A stretch of DNA of 64,000 bases from contig CM071570.1 in assembly GCA_036426205.1 (NCBI GenBank), positions 56,561,352 to 56,625,351 of the forward strand, read 5' to 3'. Positions 35,121-46,243 of the stretch are shown here, piece after piece (within the stretch, counting starts at the first letter, position 1; every line of letters starts with the position of its first letter). The notes beneath the pieces were generated by a model. That model ran no database searches. It was given only the letters and a program-made list of their open reading frames with translations, and was not told where the DNA came from. The position numbers and the translations under genes are program-made. The stretch is from Ascaphus truei (lineage: Eukaryota; Chordata; Amphibia; Anura; Ascaphidae).

Positions 35121-36355
35121 TAGCCGAGCCCCCTTACCCCCGTGCCGGGTAGGTAAGGGGGCGGAACGGCTGTGGCGGCGAGCGGAGTTCCCCCTTATCT
35201 CTGGTGTAGACACGGGGGGAAGGAGAGACTGCTGGGAGGCGCTCAGATGTTGTGGAGCACAGGCGGCCATCTTGCCTTCACGCATGCGCAGTGTAAGTCA
35301 TTCGCATGCGCAGTACATACCGAGTTGCGGTGGCCATCTTGGATAGGGCTACGCATTGGACTACAGTTCCCAGCAGCCTTAGGGGCTGCAGACCACATTG
35401 GGCAACTGTAAGGAATCCACTACTGGCTTTGACTTTTGCCTTGCAGACCTGTGCAGTTGCAGGCTTCCTCTGGCAATCTATGGCACAGGTGCTGCCTCTC
35501 ATTGCAGCTTCTGCCCTGTGCTACTTCATTGGAGGAATTCTCACACACCCTCCTCCTGTGATTGGATCTCCGCCCTTTATATTCTAGGCGTTGGCTCTGA
35601 ACCAGCGCCGAGCATAACTATTCCTACCTCTATGTTACTGTCTCTGCCACAAACCACCCCAGGCCTCTCTCCTAGCGTTCTTACCTTCCAAGTTCCTGAG
35701 TATCCAGAGGCCTGGTCCTGGACGTCTGTGCTGAAGCGTTGTTGCCAGCACTGGCCTGCTGCTATCTCCTTGCAGTGGCCTGCCCTGGACGTCTGTGCTG
35801 AAGCGTTGATGCCAGCACTGGCCTGCTGCTATTCTCCTGCAGTGGCCTACCCGGGACGTCTGTGCTGAAGCGTGTTGCCAGCACCGGTACCTGCTGCATT
35901 CCCTCCTAGCAGTGGCTACCCTTCCTTTCCTGCGGCTTGCTGCGATCCTCTTGCAGTGACCTGCCTTGGACTTCTGCGCTGAAGCGTTGGTTCTACCCGA
36001 CGCTGCCCTGCGGTGAACTTCGGCCAGCCTGCTGTCTCCTCCTGCTGAGATCGGCGTCATGGGCCGAGGCCGCTCCTCGCGCAGAAGCCACCCCCGCGCT
36101 CACGCTCCTAAGCTGAAGCGGGGAAATCCTGACTACCTGTTGCCGAACTCCTGCTTCCATAACGACGATGCTGCCTTCTCCAATCCTGACCCTGCGATGT
36201 ACGACTACGAACTGCGCACTCCGGATCAGTCTGCGTGGACTCAGGTCGGTGATTATATAACCCCACCTCAGCCCCGCGGTCCGGTCCCGGTTTGTGGCGA
36301 GCATCGGCGTAACAGCAACACAGCCAATAGGGCAGATGGAGCCACACATAGCTGA
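35121..36355. repeat. GC-rich unassigned repeat with a minisatellite
   Basis: It is much GC-richer than its flanks, with sharp edges (TGTAGCCGAGCCCCC at 35121; change to AT-rich at 36356). It holds a tandem array at 35710-36000. The short frames on both strands match no family I know. An LTR or leader of a retroelement is possible, but I see no gag/pol or primer site. Confidence 0.4.
35710..36000. repeat. 67-bp tandem repeat
   Basis: GGACGTCTGTGCTGAAGCG recurs at 67-bp spacing (35720, 35787, 35854), and a diverged unit lies at 35968. Units also share CCAGCACTGGCCTGCTGCTA and CTTGCAGTGGCCT. Confidence 0.85.
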
Positions 36356-36364
36356 GTATAGGAG

Positions 36365-38590
36365 TTTGACTTATAACAATTAAACAAAAGACACCCTATG
36401 GGCAGCACTCGTTGTAAGCAAATATGAATTGGTGATAAATTAAAAATTAAAATGCTTTAATCGTATAATTTAAAATAGATGTCAAAATTGTTGAAAAAAT
36501 GGTCAACTGACTGTGGTAACAAAATACAAAGAAAACAGACAAAAATATATAAAATACTATAACTGAGGTCTAGGGGGGGAGGTGGAGAGCCCACCTAGCT
36601 GCTAACTAGCAGAAATCAACAATCAAGGACTGTAATAGTCAACCCCCTAGTTCAGCAATAACAAGGTTAAAAGGCCTGTAAAGTGGATACAGGTGACGGA
36701 GAACTACCCATGCAAAGGTATATACCTATGTGCTATGCACAATAGATTGAGAGCTCACTAATTGCTATTTGATAATCCACAATGAAGATGGTGAGGAATA
36801 CCCTAAATTAAGGGTTAAAGCAAGCCTATCTATAGGAGGGTTAATATGGTAGGCAATGTGTTATATTATAGTGTGCACAAGAGCTCACAAAGTGTGGTAC
36901 TTAGCTCTGGGGCACGGTTCTAGTCCGTATCCAGTTATAGCCCCCTAACATAAATGTGCCACTTAAGCATTCTTAATAATACCTCACAATATACACATAG
37001 GTCAGTCAGTGACTATCAATAGCTAAATGTACAAGAGCTTACAAAAAATGTATTTTTAATTCAAATGTGTCACAGTAACAGAAGATGGTGAGGAATACCC
37101 TAAATTAAGGGTGACCACCTTTGATAAAGCGCCCCAGCGAAACGTACGTCAGGTGGGAGGCGGCTACAGGACTGACGTCATCACGTATTGACGTCCCCAT
37201 GCCGAGCAGAGGGTGAGAGGCTCTGTACAGAGCCGAGACGCGGTTAAGGAGTCTGGGTCCATACATCATAGACACCAGGTACTTTATGTGGTATCTTATG
37301 GCGCAGGACTTTGAACAGGAACCACCAGGTACACACTGCTTATGTCAGCGTATCTACTCCGCGAGATTAACCCTGACGAGGCTTAACACAGGGAGCGGTA
37401 TGTAATCAATTACCTCACCTCACTCAGCACGTGTAAATGCTTAGCTGTTGACGACTTTTTTCATTGCGTGCTTTTCCTCTCCCCTCGGCTCATTTATATG
37501 TTGCTCCTACTACGTTATCACAGTCCTGTTTCCTATCTGTTACGTGTGACACATTTGAATTAGGGGGCCATAACTGGTAACGGACTAGATCCGTGCCCCA
37601 GAGCTGTAAAATACATTTTTGTAAGCTCTTGTACATTGAGCTATTGATAGTCCACTGACTGACCTATGTGTATTTGTGAGGTATTATTAAGCATGTTTAA
37701 GTGTGCACATTATGTTAGGGGCTATAACTGATACGTGACTAGAACCGTGCCCCAGAGCTAAGTACCACACTTTGTGAGCTCTTGTGGCACACTATAATAT
37801 AACACATTGCCTACATATTAACCCTCCTATAGTTAGGCTTGCTTTAACCCTTAATTTAGGGTATTCCTCACCATCTTCTGTTACTCTGTGACCATTTGAA
37901 TTAAAATACATTTTTTGTAAGCTCTTGTACATTTAGCTATTGATAGTCACTGACTGACCTATGTGTATATTGTGAGGTATTATTAAAAGCTTAAGTGGCA
38001 CATTTATGTTAGGGGGCTATAACTGGATACGGACTAGAACCGTGCCCCAGAGCTAAGTACCCCACACACTTTGTGAGCTCTTGTGCACACTATATATACT
38101 TTGCCTACCATTTAACCCCCTATAGAAGCTTGCTTTAAACCCTTAATTTAGGGTTATTCCTCACCATCTTCATGGATTATCAAATAGCAATTAGTGAGCT
38201 CTCATCTATTTGTGCATAGCACATAGGTATATCTACCTTTGCATGGGTAGTTCTCCGTCACCTGTTATCCACTTTACAGGGCCTTTTAACCTTGTTATTG
38301 CTGAACTAGGGGTGCTATTACAGTCCTTTGATTGTTGATTTCTGCTCAGTTAGCAGCTGGTGGCTCTCTCCTCCCCCTAACCTCAGTTATATTATTTATA
38401 TATTTTTGTCTGTTTTCTTTGTATTTTGTTACCACGTTCAGTGATCATTTTTTCAACAATTTGACATCTATTTTAAATTATATATACGATTAAAGCATTT
38501 AATTTTAACTTTATCACCATATTCATATTGCTTACAACGAGTGCTGCCCATAGGGTGTCTTTTGTTAATTGTTATAATTCTGCTCGCTTC
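36365..38590. mobile_element. 2.2-kb head-to-head foldback with hammerhead-like motif in the centre
   Basis: The left arm (36365-37110) and right arm (37520-38590) are inverted copies: AACAAAAGACACCCTATGGG at the left, CCCATAGGGTGTCTTTTGTT at the right, plus GGTTCTAGTCCGTATCCAGT and ACTGGATACGGACTAGAACC. The right arm also has an internal direct duplication of about 350 bp (37555-37890 and 37900-38170). The motif lies at 37115-37156. It is non-coding. Confidence 0.7.
37115..37156 (+). ncRNA. Hammerhead-like motif, perfect stem I and GUC site
   Basis: CCACCT (37115-37120) pairs perfectly with AGGTGG (37151-37156). Between them are TTGATAA, a short GC stem II, GAAA, self-complementary ACGTACGT and C, so that GTC directly precedes stem I. 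The G of the first box is A here, which would impair catalysis. Confidence 0.5.
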
Positions 38591-38599
38591 CCCTCTTAT

Positions 38600-39525
38600 T
38601 GCAAGCCGTTGTTAAGTCTTTCTTTATTAGAGGCTGATGGCGTAGTGTGTGGTCATATTCTTTTCTCTCTTTTCATAACCGGGGCGGAATGGAAAAGCTC
38701 ATAATAAGATATAACGCGGATGGGTGGATGAGTACTAATCAATTATTAGTGACTTGGGTATAGGAGAAGGGATCATGAGTAGGGAGAAGCCTAATGGGGG
38801 AGGGAATACACAAGGTGGCCAAGCATGGAGCAAGGGAGAGTAGTTGGGGGGGGATGGGGAAGGCATAATGCGGATGTTCTAGGATCTTTGGGGCGGTAGG
38901 TGGTAGAAGGAGGGGTAGTGCGAGGGCGCTGGTAGTGAATCAGAGGGGGGCGGGTGGCATGCGTGGTCTGCGACAAATTTGAGGATAGGTAGGGAGGGGA
39001 TAGAGATGATGGGGGGACTGAATTGGTGGTGTGGCGGGTCTCTAGGAATAGGAAGGGTAGAGTTAACCATTAATAGCTGGAAGGGAGAAAAAGCTCGGGC
39101 TGGGGTGGCCAAAATATGGAGCGTTATTGGGGTAGCTCGCGGGGTTCGTTATGTCAAGCAAGAGGCCTGCGGTTGGAAGGAGGGGCAAAGTGGGGGGGGA
39201 GGGGAATAGGGTTACGGGGGCGGTAGGAGGTGTGGGGAGGAAGAAGGACGAGGGCTTAGGGGAGTGGGCTGAGGAAGTGTTGGGCCGGGGGGCAGAGGAA
39301 AGGAGCTTTCGCCTCCCTTTCCCTTCCATTGTTTGTATCTCGAGTTTGACGGCAAATGCAGGTGACTACGCATATGGAGTACAGGACAGGCAGAAGTGGG
39401 AAAGGTACTGTAGTGCCGATGAGTATTCTAAAACCAATCTGGGCAATCACCAACAAGACACACGTACATCCTAGGTACATGCTGGGTACATGCTGGTGCA
39501 AACATTCCTGCTGACATTCTCCCAA
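38600..39525. other. Purine-rich stretch without genes
   Basis: The + strand of 38760-39330 is strongly G/A-rich (GGGAGGG-type words) and keeps frames open by composition. Nothing is recognised. Confidence 0.5.
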
Positions 39526-39526
39526 C

Positions 39527-39630
39527 AGACTAATGCCCATCGGATTCAGCGGCGGTCGGCCTGGTTAGTCCCATTAAACTGAAGGACTCGCTAGGGACCC
39601 CTGTGTGTGTAATCCGATGGGCATTAGTCT
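39527..39630. mobile_element. Tiny MITE or hairpin with 20-bp arms
   Basis: AGACTAATGCCCATCGGATT (39527-39546) is exactly mirrored at 39611-39630. The spacer is 64 bp. No target duplication was identified. Confidence 0.6.
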
Positions 39631-39639
39631 CTGTAGAAA

Positions 39640-40720
39640 TGTCACTGACAATGTTTGCAGCATGTACCTGATCTTGTGGTGATATAGCCCCAGATTTCCA
39701 AAGGCAAGTTTAAGGCAAATTTTTAGAATACTCGTCGGCACACCCTGTAGGTGTCCGGTGCCAGTTGCTCTGTCGGACTAGGCCCAGATTTCCCTTTAGG
39801 TCCAGTTAGGCCCCCAACCCAGAGTTTGTGGCTAGCTACAGGGAAAAGGCCCCAGATAGGGACATTTCCCCATAGCCCAGCAGTGTTAAGCAACGTGTCA
39901 AGACCCCATGCGGTAACTTGTGGACCTGTGTTCTGGATCAGACTCCTCCACGACGAGACTGTTAAAGGTGAGACCTTCCAGCGGAGTTCACCCCACACAG
40001 CGGTCTGACGCCTTTGTCGGACGAAATACATCAGTGGATCAGACGGATCCTAGTTGCTATTCGGCCGATAACGCAGGTACTAGAGTGCCTGGGGCTAGAT
40101 ACCAACATCAAAGTGCACCACGGTCCATGGGGTGCGCTACTCCCAACATTTGGATGGCCTGACATTGGGAGAATAGACACCAAGGGAATATTGGTGCCAA
40201 AGCCGCTATTGTACTTGCGGGGCACTCACGCGTGTATTATTAGTGTGATATACCTTGTGGTACAGGTGCAATGCTTATAAGTAACCAATTTATATTACTC
40301 CGGGACAACGTCGTTTGTTGTTTATCTATTTTGTATTAGTTCCGTAAGAGGCCGTTATCCTGCTAATCTGGGTCGGCCCTCACAGGTGGGAAGGCGTGCA
40401 CCAAGGCGAAACAAGAGTCACCCCAGGCTCCCAGTGGCAGGGCTGCAGGCCTTCTGGTAGCCAAACAGGTACGCGAGTCACCGTAGTCTCTTTAGTGATG
40501 GGGAAGGGGCTACAACTTATATATTATATTGAACATATTCCCCAGAAACATGAAAATAACCAGTGTTTCTTGCCACTTGAAGCTTACTAACAAAACCACA
40601 AGGATTGTATTTGTTTTACAGAACTCTACTTGGGGATTTAAAGTTTGTGTGACAGGGAAGTACTTTGGCGTGTGCATTCTTTGTCCTTAAGTTGCCGCAA
40701 TCTTACAGTCAGTTTAAAAA
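39640..40720. other. Unassigned, moderately GC-rich DNA
   Basis: Several short frames exist, but none resembles a known protein. It is probably an old repeat, without recognisable ends. Confidence 0.35.
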
Positions 40721-40782
40721 ACATATATACTTATATATACTATATATATAATATATATTATATATTATATAATATATTACTA

Positions 40783-40994
40783 CCATACGAATACCGGGTT
40801 GCAACACGACATCAGGGACAGCACGCAGGTAAGTAAATCAAAATGTTCTATATTGGATAGAATACACAAAAAACTGACGTTTCGGTCCCCAGTGGGACCA
40901 AAACGTCCGTTTTTGTGTCTTCTAACAATATAGAAGCATTTTTGATTTAACTTCCTGCGTCTCCTGATGTCGTGTTGGCAACCGTATCGTATGG
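40783..40994. repeat. Palindrome with PLE-like hairpin sequence
   Basis: CCATACG...AACACGACATCAGG at the left is mirrored by CCTGATGTCGTGTT...CGTATGG at the right. The centre contains GGTCCCC/TGGGACC flanked by GACGTTTC and AAACGTC, as in the stem II/GAAA part of the motif family. TA repeats precede it at 40735-40780. Confidence 0.6.
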
Positions 40995-41059
40995 TCTGTT
41001 CTTGACTTGTATGGGATAAGCACCAAACTTATTTACTTGCCTGATGTGTGTCCGGCTGT

Positions 41060-41162
41060 GCATTGATTATATATATTTATTGTAATATATATACTATATA
41101 TATATATATATATCTCTATATTATATTTATATATTATATATTATATATATATATATATATAT
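41060..41162. repeat. (TA)n-rich microsatellite
   Basis: Interrupted TA runs. Confidence 0.9.
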
Positions 41163-41362
41163 CAAAAATAAATATAGATGATTACCGTTCGGTGGCTAAC
41201 GAAATGCTTTATTATGTGCGCAGCTTTCGAATACACTGATCTCTTCTTCGCGCGATGTAATCATCGCCGAAGAAGAAATCAGTGTATCTCGAAAGCTCGC
41301 TCACAAATAAAGCATTTCGTTAGCCACAGACGGGTATCATCTATTTATTTATTTTTTGATTA
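41163..41362. mobile_element. Head-to-head Penelope-like tail blocks
   Basis: The minus-oriented block (GGTGGCTAACGAAATGCTTT) and the plus-oriented block (AAAGCATTTCGTTAGCCACA) meet at about 41262, sharing ATAAATA/TATTTAT outer edges. The sequence is that of 20612-20700. It is a palindrome of about 200 bp. Confidence 0.7.
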
Positions 41363-41722
41363 TTGAAGCTCGGCTAACACGTAGTGATACTTCTACAATG
41401 TATCTATTATATATGATATAATACATATGTTATATATATAGCTCAACCCCCCGCTGTAGCACGATCCGATAAAACGCAGATCTACTTATAACGCAGTTTG
41501 AGCGTGGCTCCTGATTTCATTAGACAGAAAGCAGAAGAATCAGATCTCCTAACATGCAATTTTCAATTTTGCCTGTGACCCCCCCCCCACCTCGGCTCAT
41601 GGCATGCCATGGCAACACAACGTCACGTCACCCGACGGCATCATTTACCATGGCGACGCAGTAAATGTGTAAAATAAACACACAAATAAGTAATTACAAT
41701 GTGCAAAATGTGTACAATATGA

Positions 41723-41770
<48 letters not shown>

Positions 41771-42220
41771 TATACATCGTGTTACAAATCACCAAAAAAT
41801 CTACTCGCCACACAAAAAAAATCTACTCGCCACCTAGTACCAAACGTGTGCTGCTTGGGCCAATATTTACTCGCCCGGGGGTTAAATCCACTCGCCCGGG
41901 GCGAGCAAATGTATAGGTTTGTCGAACACTGTATATATATATATATACACAGGTATATATGTATATATATACAGGTATATATGTTTCACCTTTCCCCTCC
42001 CCCCCACCCCTATGGTCCCTGCAGTACCTTTTTATTACGAGAGGAGGGTTCCAGGTTTTAGCTCCAGTAGGTGGGCAGTACCTCGGACATGGGCCCATCC
42101 CCCTGAAACTACTGGGGGGTACTACAGCAAAAACAAGGGATTAACCCTAACACTGTCTGCACTAGTACCAGGGATTATATGTTAGAGCAGAGGATTTTAG
42201 TAGCCAGGGGTTATATGGCT
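41363..42220. repeat. Short repeats: (AT)n at 41725-41768 and CTCGCC-rich block at 41790-41910
   Basis: An AT run is followed by four to five ATCTACTCGCC-type words and by mirrored CTCGCCCGGGG and CCCCGGGCGAG-like words. 41930-41985 has TATATACAGGTATATATG repeats. No gene. Confidence 0.6.
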
Positions 42221-42275
42221 ACATACATACATGCATACATACATACATACATACATACATACATACATACATACA
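42221..42275. repeat. (ACAT)n microsatellite
   Basis: About 13 ACAT units. Confidence 0.95.
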
Positions 42276-44529
42276 CAGTATATATCTAATGTGTGTTTAG
42301 ATGATTTTTGCACAAACAGATTGTTAAAAAGGACATCAAATGACAATGTGAAGCAGTATGTGTTTCATAGTGAATTTGTTTTCTATGTACAGATGTGGGG
42401 ACAGATGTTTTCATTTGCCAGTTGGTGAGGCTGGAAACCATTACTAGTTTGGTCTACAAAGGCTGCAATTGTCTTTCCCCTGAGTCTTCAATAGTCTGGT
42501 TGTTACTCAGTAACTTTATAAATTGGTTGGATATGTTGGTCAAAATAATTACCAAGAGGACAAATTTCAGAAGTAACCCTGCTTGGTCAAGAAGAATGGT
42601 GAAGGGAGCTTTATCAAGTGTGGAAAAAAGACCAATAATTCAAGAAACGAGTGCTTCAGTATTTTTCTTGTCATGTCTGCTATTTTACATTATAAGGAAA
42701 TAGAATTGTAAGTCAGGCTACCATCAGTCAGGATGTTTTCTGCCTCAGTGATCACTGTGAACATAATTGACAGTTTATTTATTATATTTTACATATATTT
42801 CACATGAGATGTATTGGCCCGTTTGACAGTGACTGTCGTGGCTGCTGTCACTTTTTCTCATTATGCTTCTTTGTAATTTAAAACATGCTTGTTCTTTTAT
42901 GCTTTTAAAAGGATAAAATATCAGAGATAAGAGCATTAAAACTAACTACATTTTGAAATAATTGTCTGCAGCTTTCTTCATCTAGGTGTTTGAGTGCCTG
43001 TTGTTCCTTTGGATTAACATTGATTTTGGATTTGCCGCATTCTCAGTAATGCATTTGGAATTGTTAGCATTGAGTTTCTGAGACAAGCACTTGCCTATGA
43101 AAACCAATGAGTCATTTCAACTGAAAATAATCCTGATTAAAACTCCCAGAAAAAGCTGCTAGTGCTGCCATTTCATCGAGAAATAATTGTTCTCAAAAGA
43201 AACATTTACTTAGTTTCCTGTTCCTAATATTCAACCAGCAAACCAAAGATTCATATAGCTAAGAATACAAAGTTGTTGGCGGAAGGAAGTTACAGTACGT
43301 CTAGTTACAGTATGCTCAGAATAGTGTAAATGGAAACTCAACTGCTACTGTTCCTCCCTGAAGTAGCAAGATACCATGAAAACCCACAGACAGATTAACA
43401 ACTTGCTTCTCAAATGACTTACACACATTTGTAAAGCAAAAAATCAATGACTGTTCCAGCAAACTTAATGTAGGTTATGGAGATGTTGTAGAATACACAG
43501 ATGGGCGCACGGAAAAGACAATCTGATTTGCCTGAATCCCAAATGTAAAAAGTGAGATGCAAGCATCATATTAAGTGCTTTTTGTCATTTTTTCAGGGTA
43601 ATTGGCTAATGTATTTAAACATTTAGAAAGGCATATGTGTATAAATATTTTAGTTATTATGGATAGCCAGGAGATATAATCCAGTTCAAGTGAACCATTC
43701 ATTGACGTTTGGTATTATATGTACTGTAGAGGTGAGCAAAACAGTGTGTGAAATCAGTACAAGCCAGAACGTTACATTCCAAAAACAAAACCCTTGAGAT
43801 TTTTAGGACAAAGGTCATAATCCAACATTTATTTAGGACCAGAACACCATGCCAAGTGCCCATCTATTCAGTAGAATTGAAAACTTGTTTCCTGCCATAT
43901 CTCTTTTTAATTTAGCATTTTCCTGCTTATTTTGATTTTTTCCATAATTTGGTAAAAATCCCAAAACAAACAAAACAAGTTTTTGCAAACCCAGAACCAA
44001 AACATATTTTTTTTGTGCACAAAACTCGATATAAAATGTGCAACTTTCATTAAAAGTTAATTTTGTTTTTTGTAAAATCCTTGAGTGTTTGTGGTGCAAT
44101 TCCCAAAATATATTATATTGTGCCTTGGAAGAAGATTTCTGTGGACAGAAAAATGGTACATATCTACATTGGATTAATCTACCGTACTAGTGCACATAAA
44201 CTAGAAAGATTGACAGTTTTAAGCACTGTTGAACTGTGCAAATGTTTCAGGAATGTATTTATTCCTATTAAGTTATAAAGTAATCTATGCAGATACTGTA
44301 TATGGATAATTAATTATGAAATTCAATCTTTGCTTTTTAGAGCCACTGCTGAATAGGTAATATTGATGCTTGGCATCTCTATGTACTTTCAGCCTCCACA
44401 ACAGCATAGAGCAGCGTTACCCTTACCAATCTTGTGTTGTTCTGTATCACCATACCAAAATCACAGATTTTCCCATGCCACCTTTTAACCGGTGTATCAA
44501 AATTCTTTAATTCTATCTAGTTTTTTCTC
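42276..44529. other. AT-rich, unique-looking DNA; no gene recognised
   Basis: No coding exon, LINE or LTR signature was found. A 100-codon frame at 42395-42703 has ordinary composition and no splice or promoter context, so I leave it out. Confidence 0.4.
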
Positions 44530-44675
44530 TTCATAATTGTTTTTGCACTGTAACTTTGAATATATGTTCCATGCGCACTCAGTCTGACTCTGCACTGGAA
44601 GTTGCCTTCTCTTATGGTGGTCTTTCTTTCTCCCACACTCTGCGCCCAGTTGGCAAGGGTGGATGCATGGGGCTC
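44530..44675 (+). mobile_element. CR1/L2-type LINE, 5' piece before the LTR insertion
   Basis: The frame reads SHTLRPVGKGGCMGL and continues without a break across the LTR insertion site into LLSSIC at 49314 onward. The G-G-x-G-L-L pattern fits the endonuclease region of CR1/L2 LINEs, where a Gly-rich strand precedes the Phe/Tyr-rich SFLSFTFFENHTV stretch. The upstream boundary is not visible. Confidence 0.5.
44671..44675. repeat. Target duplication GGCTC, left
   Basis: GGCTC occurs directly before the 5' LTR and again at 49314-49318 directly after the 3' LTR. Confidence 0.85.
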
Positions 44676-45283
44676 TGTAACAGGGGACTTATCCCTGTTC
44701 ACAAAGGTGCCTCTAATCCAGCAGTGTGGTGGTTAACTGCTGGTAGCAAATTAACTAGCACCACCTGCCTGATTACAGGTAGTAGAAAAAGCCTGCCTTT
44801 GAGACAGGAAGTAACTCCTCCCTAGGTCTGACCTGAGAGCTGACCTTTGGAGAGACAGAGCAGAGGTTCTTTGAGTCCCGGAGAGACTGACAAAGAAACA
44901 CCCATATCTCTGAGCTGACCGTCTTGAGCTCTGCACAGCAGAGCTGAATTCAAGACACAGGGGAAAACTACTGCACCTGAAGCTGAACCAAGAATTGAGA
45001 TTTTCCCCTCCAAGAAACAGATAAGACTTTTAGTCTTAAGAGACTGCTTATATCTGCTTATTTTCATGCTATATTTTTGGGGCTGCGAGAACTGCTTGAC
45101 TAAGGGAGATGTGAACTAATTGCATAGGATTCACTAGAAATACTCCCAAGTGAATGGAAGCTTGTTCCCCCCCCCCTTTGTTTGGATAATTTCCGGATGA
45201 AAAGAACAGTGCCAATAAAGCCTTTGATGAATTTCACATTATAAAGCCTCCTAATTGTGTACCTCTGTGAACGTCCGTCCACA
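44676..45283 (+). repeat. 5' LTR of element 1
   Basis: It starts TGTAACAGGGGAC and ends CGTCCGTCCACA. AATAAA at 45214-45219 is the likely polyadenylation signal. Confidence 0.88.
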
Positions 45284-45285
45284 TA

Positions 45286-45303
45286 TGGTGTCCGAAGTGG
45301 GAC
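45286..45303 (+). other. Putative primer-binding site
   Basis: TGGTGTCCGAAGTGGGA begins two bases after the LTR. TGG at this position pairs with the CCA end of a tRNA. The tRNA species is not identified. The same TGGTGTC follows the 5' LTR of element 2. Confidence 0.65.
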
Positions 45304-46243
45304 AAGAGGTGTCTTTGTAGTTAAAAAGGACCGGAGAGTTTTATGTAAAAAAAATTTGTTATGGGTTTTGCCTACAAACAAGTCTGAGAAACTTAGAGAA
45401 AAAAAACAAAAAAAACCTCATGCAGCAGAGATCAGAATTAAAGGGACACACCACTGCACTGAAACTTACACTGCATTGAAACTTACAAAAACACAGATGG
45501 ACTCTTTACCCCAATCCCAAGAGGAGAGAGACTGCTGAAGCAGCTAAAACTTTATTTGCCTATCACAAACCGTAATATGGTCATTGAAATAGGGGTTTTG
45601 CCTTCCAGCCATAGTCAGGGTTCAAGAAGTGAGTCAGCCCTTAAAAGGGATAGTTGTTTGTTGTTTTCAAAAGTTTCGCTGAAGCAGTTAATACAGATGG
45701 TGACCCACGAGTGGTACTGATTTTGCAAATAAAGGTTGCCACACCGCATAGGGCTACCAGCTGTGAATGGAGTATATGCAGAAAAGTGTGAAAATTGATA
45801 CAAGACTGTGCTGAAGCAAGGGAATTTTTAGCAAACAAATGCTGAGTGTAAAATTGCCCTACAGGGGAAAAAGTCAATTGCTGAGTGTTGAGTCACCCTG
45901 CCGGGAATGAAAGAAATATTCCATTGCAAAGAATGTTTTTTTTTCTGCAAGAAAAAAAAGTATGCCTATTATCTTGGGAGCAAAACAGACACCCAAAGTG
46001 TGAAGTGTGAATGCCATAATACCCAAAGATGAGACTGAAAATTACTGAACTCAGGCAGAAAATCAAATTCTGTTGCTGAAGCGGAGGGATTGCACCTAGC
46101 AAATAAATGGTGTATAGCAAATAGACTTTTTTTTTACCTAGCAACTGCACAATCTTGTATACCTGATAAAAGAAAATGCATGCACAGGACTGCTGATATT
46201 GAAAAAAAAAAAAAAATTATCCAAGAAAGAAAAATCTACAGAG

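Noticed and set aside
42395..42703. 102-codon plus-strand frame
   Set aside because: No splice, promoter or homology support; the length is plausible by chance in 2 kb of AT-rich DNA.
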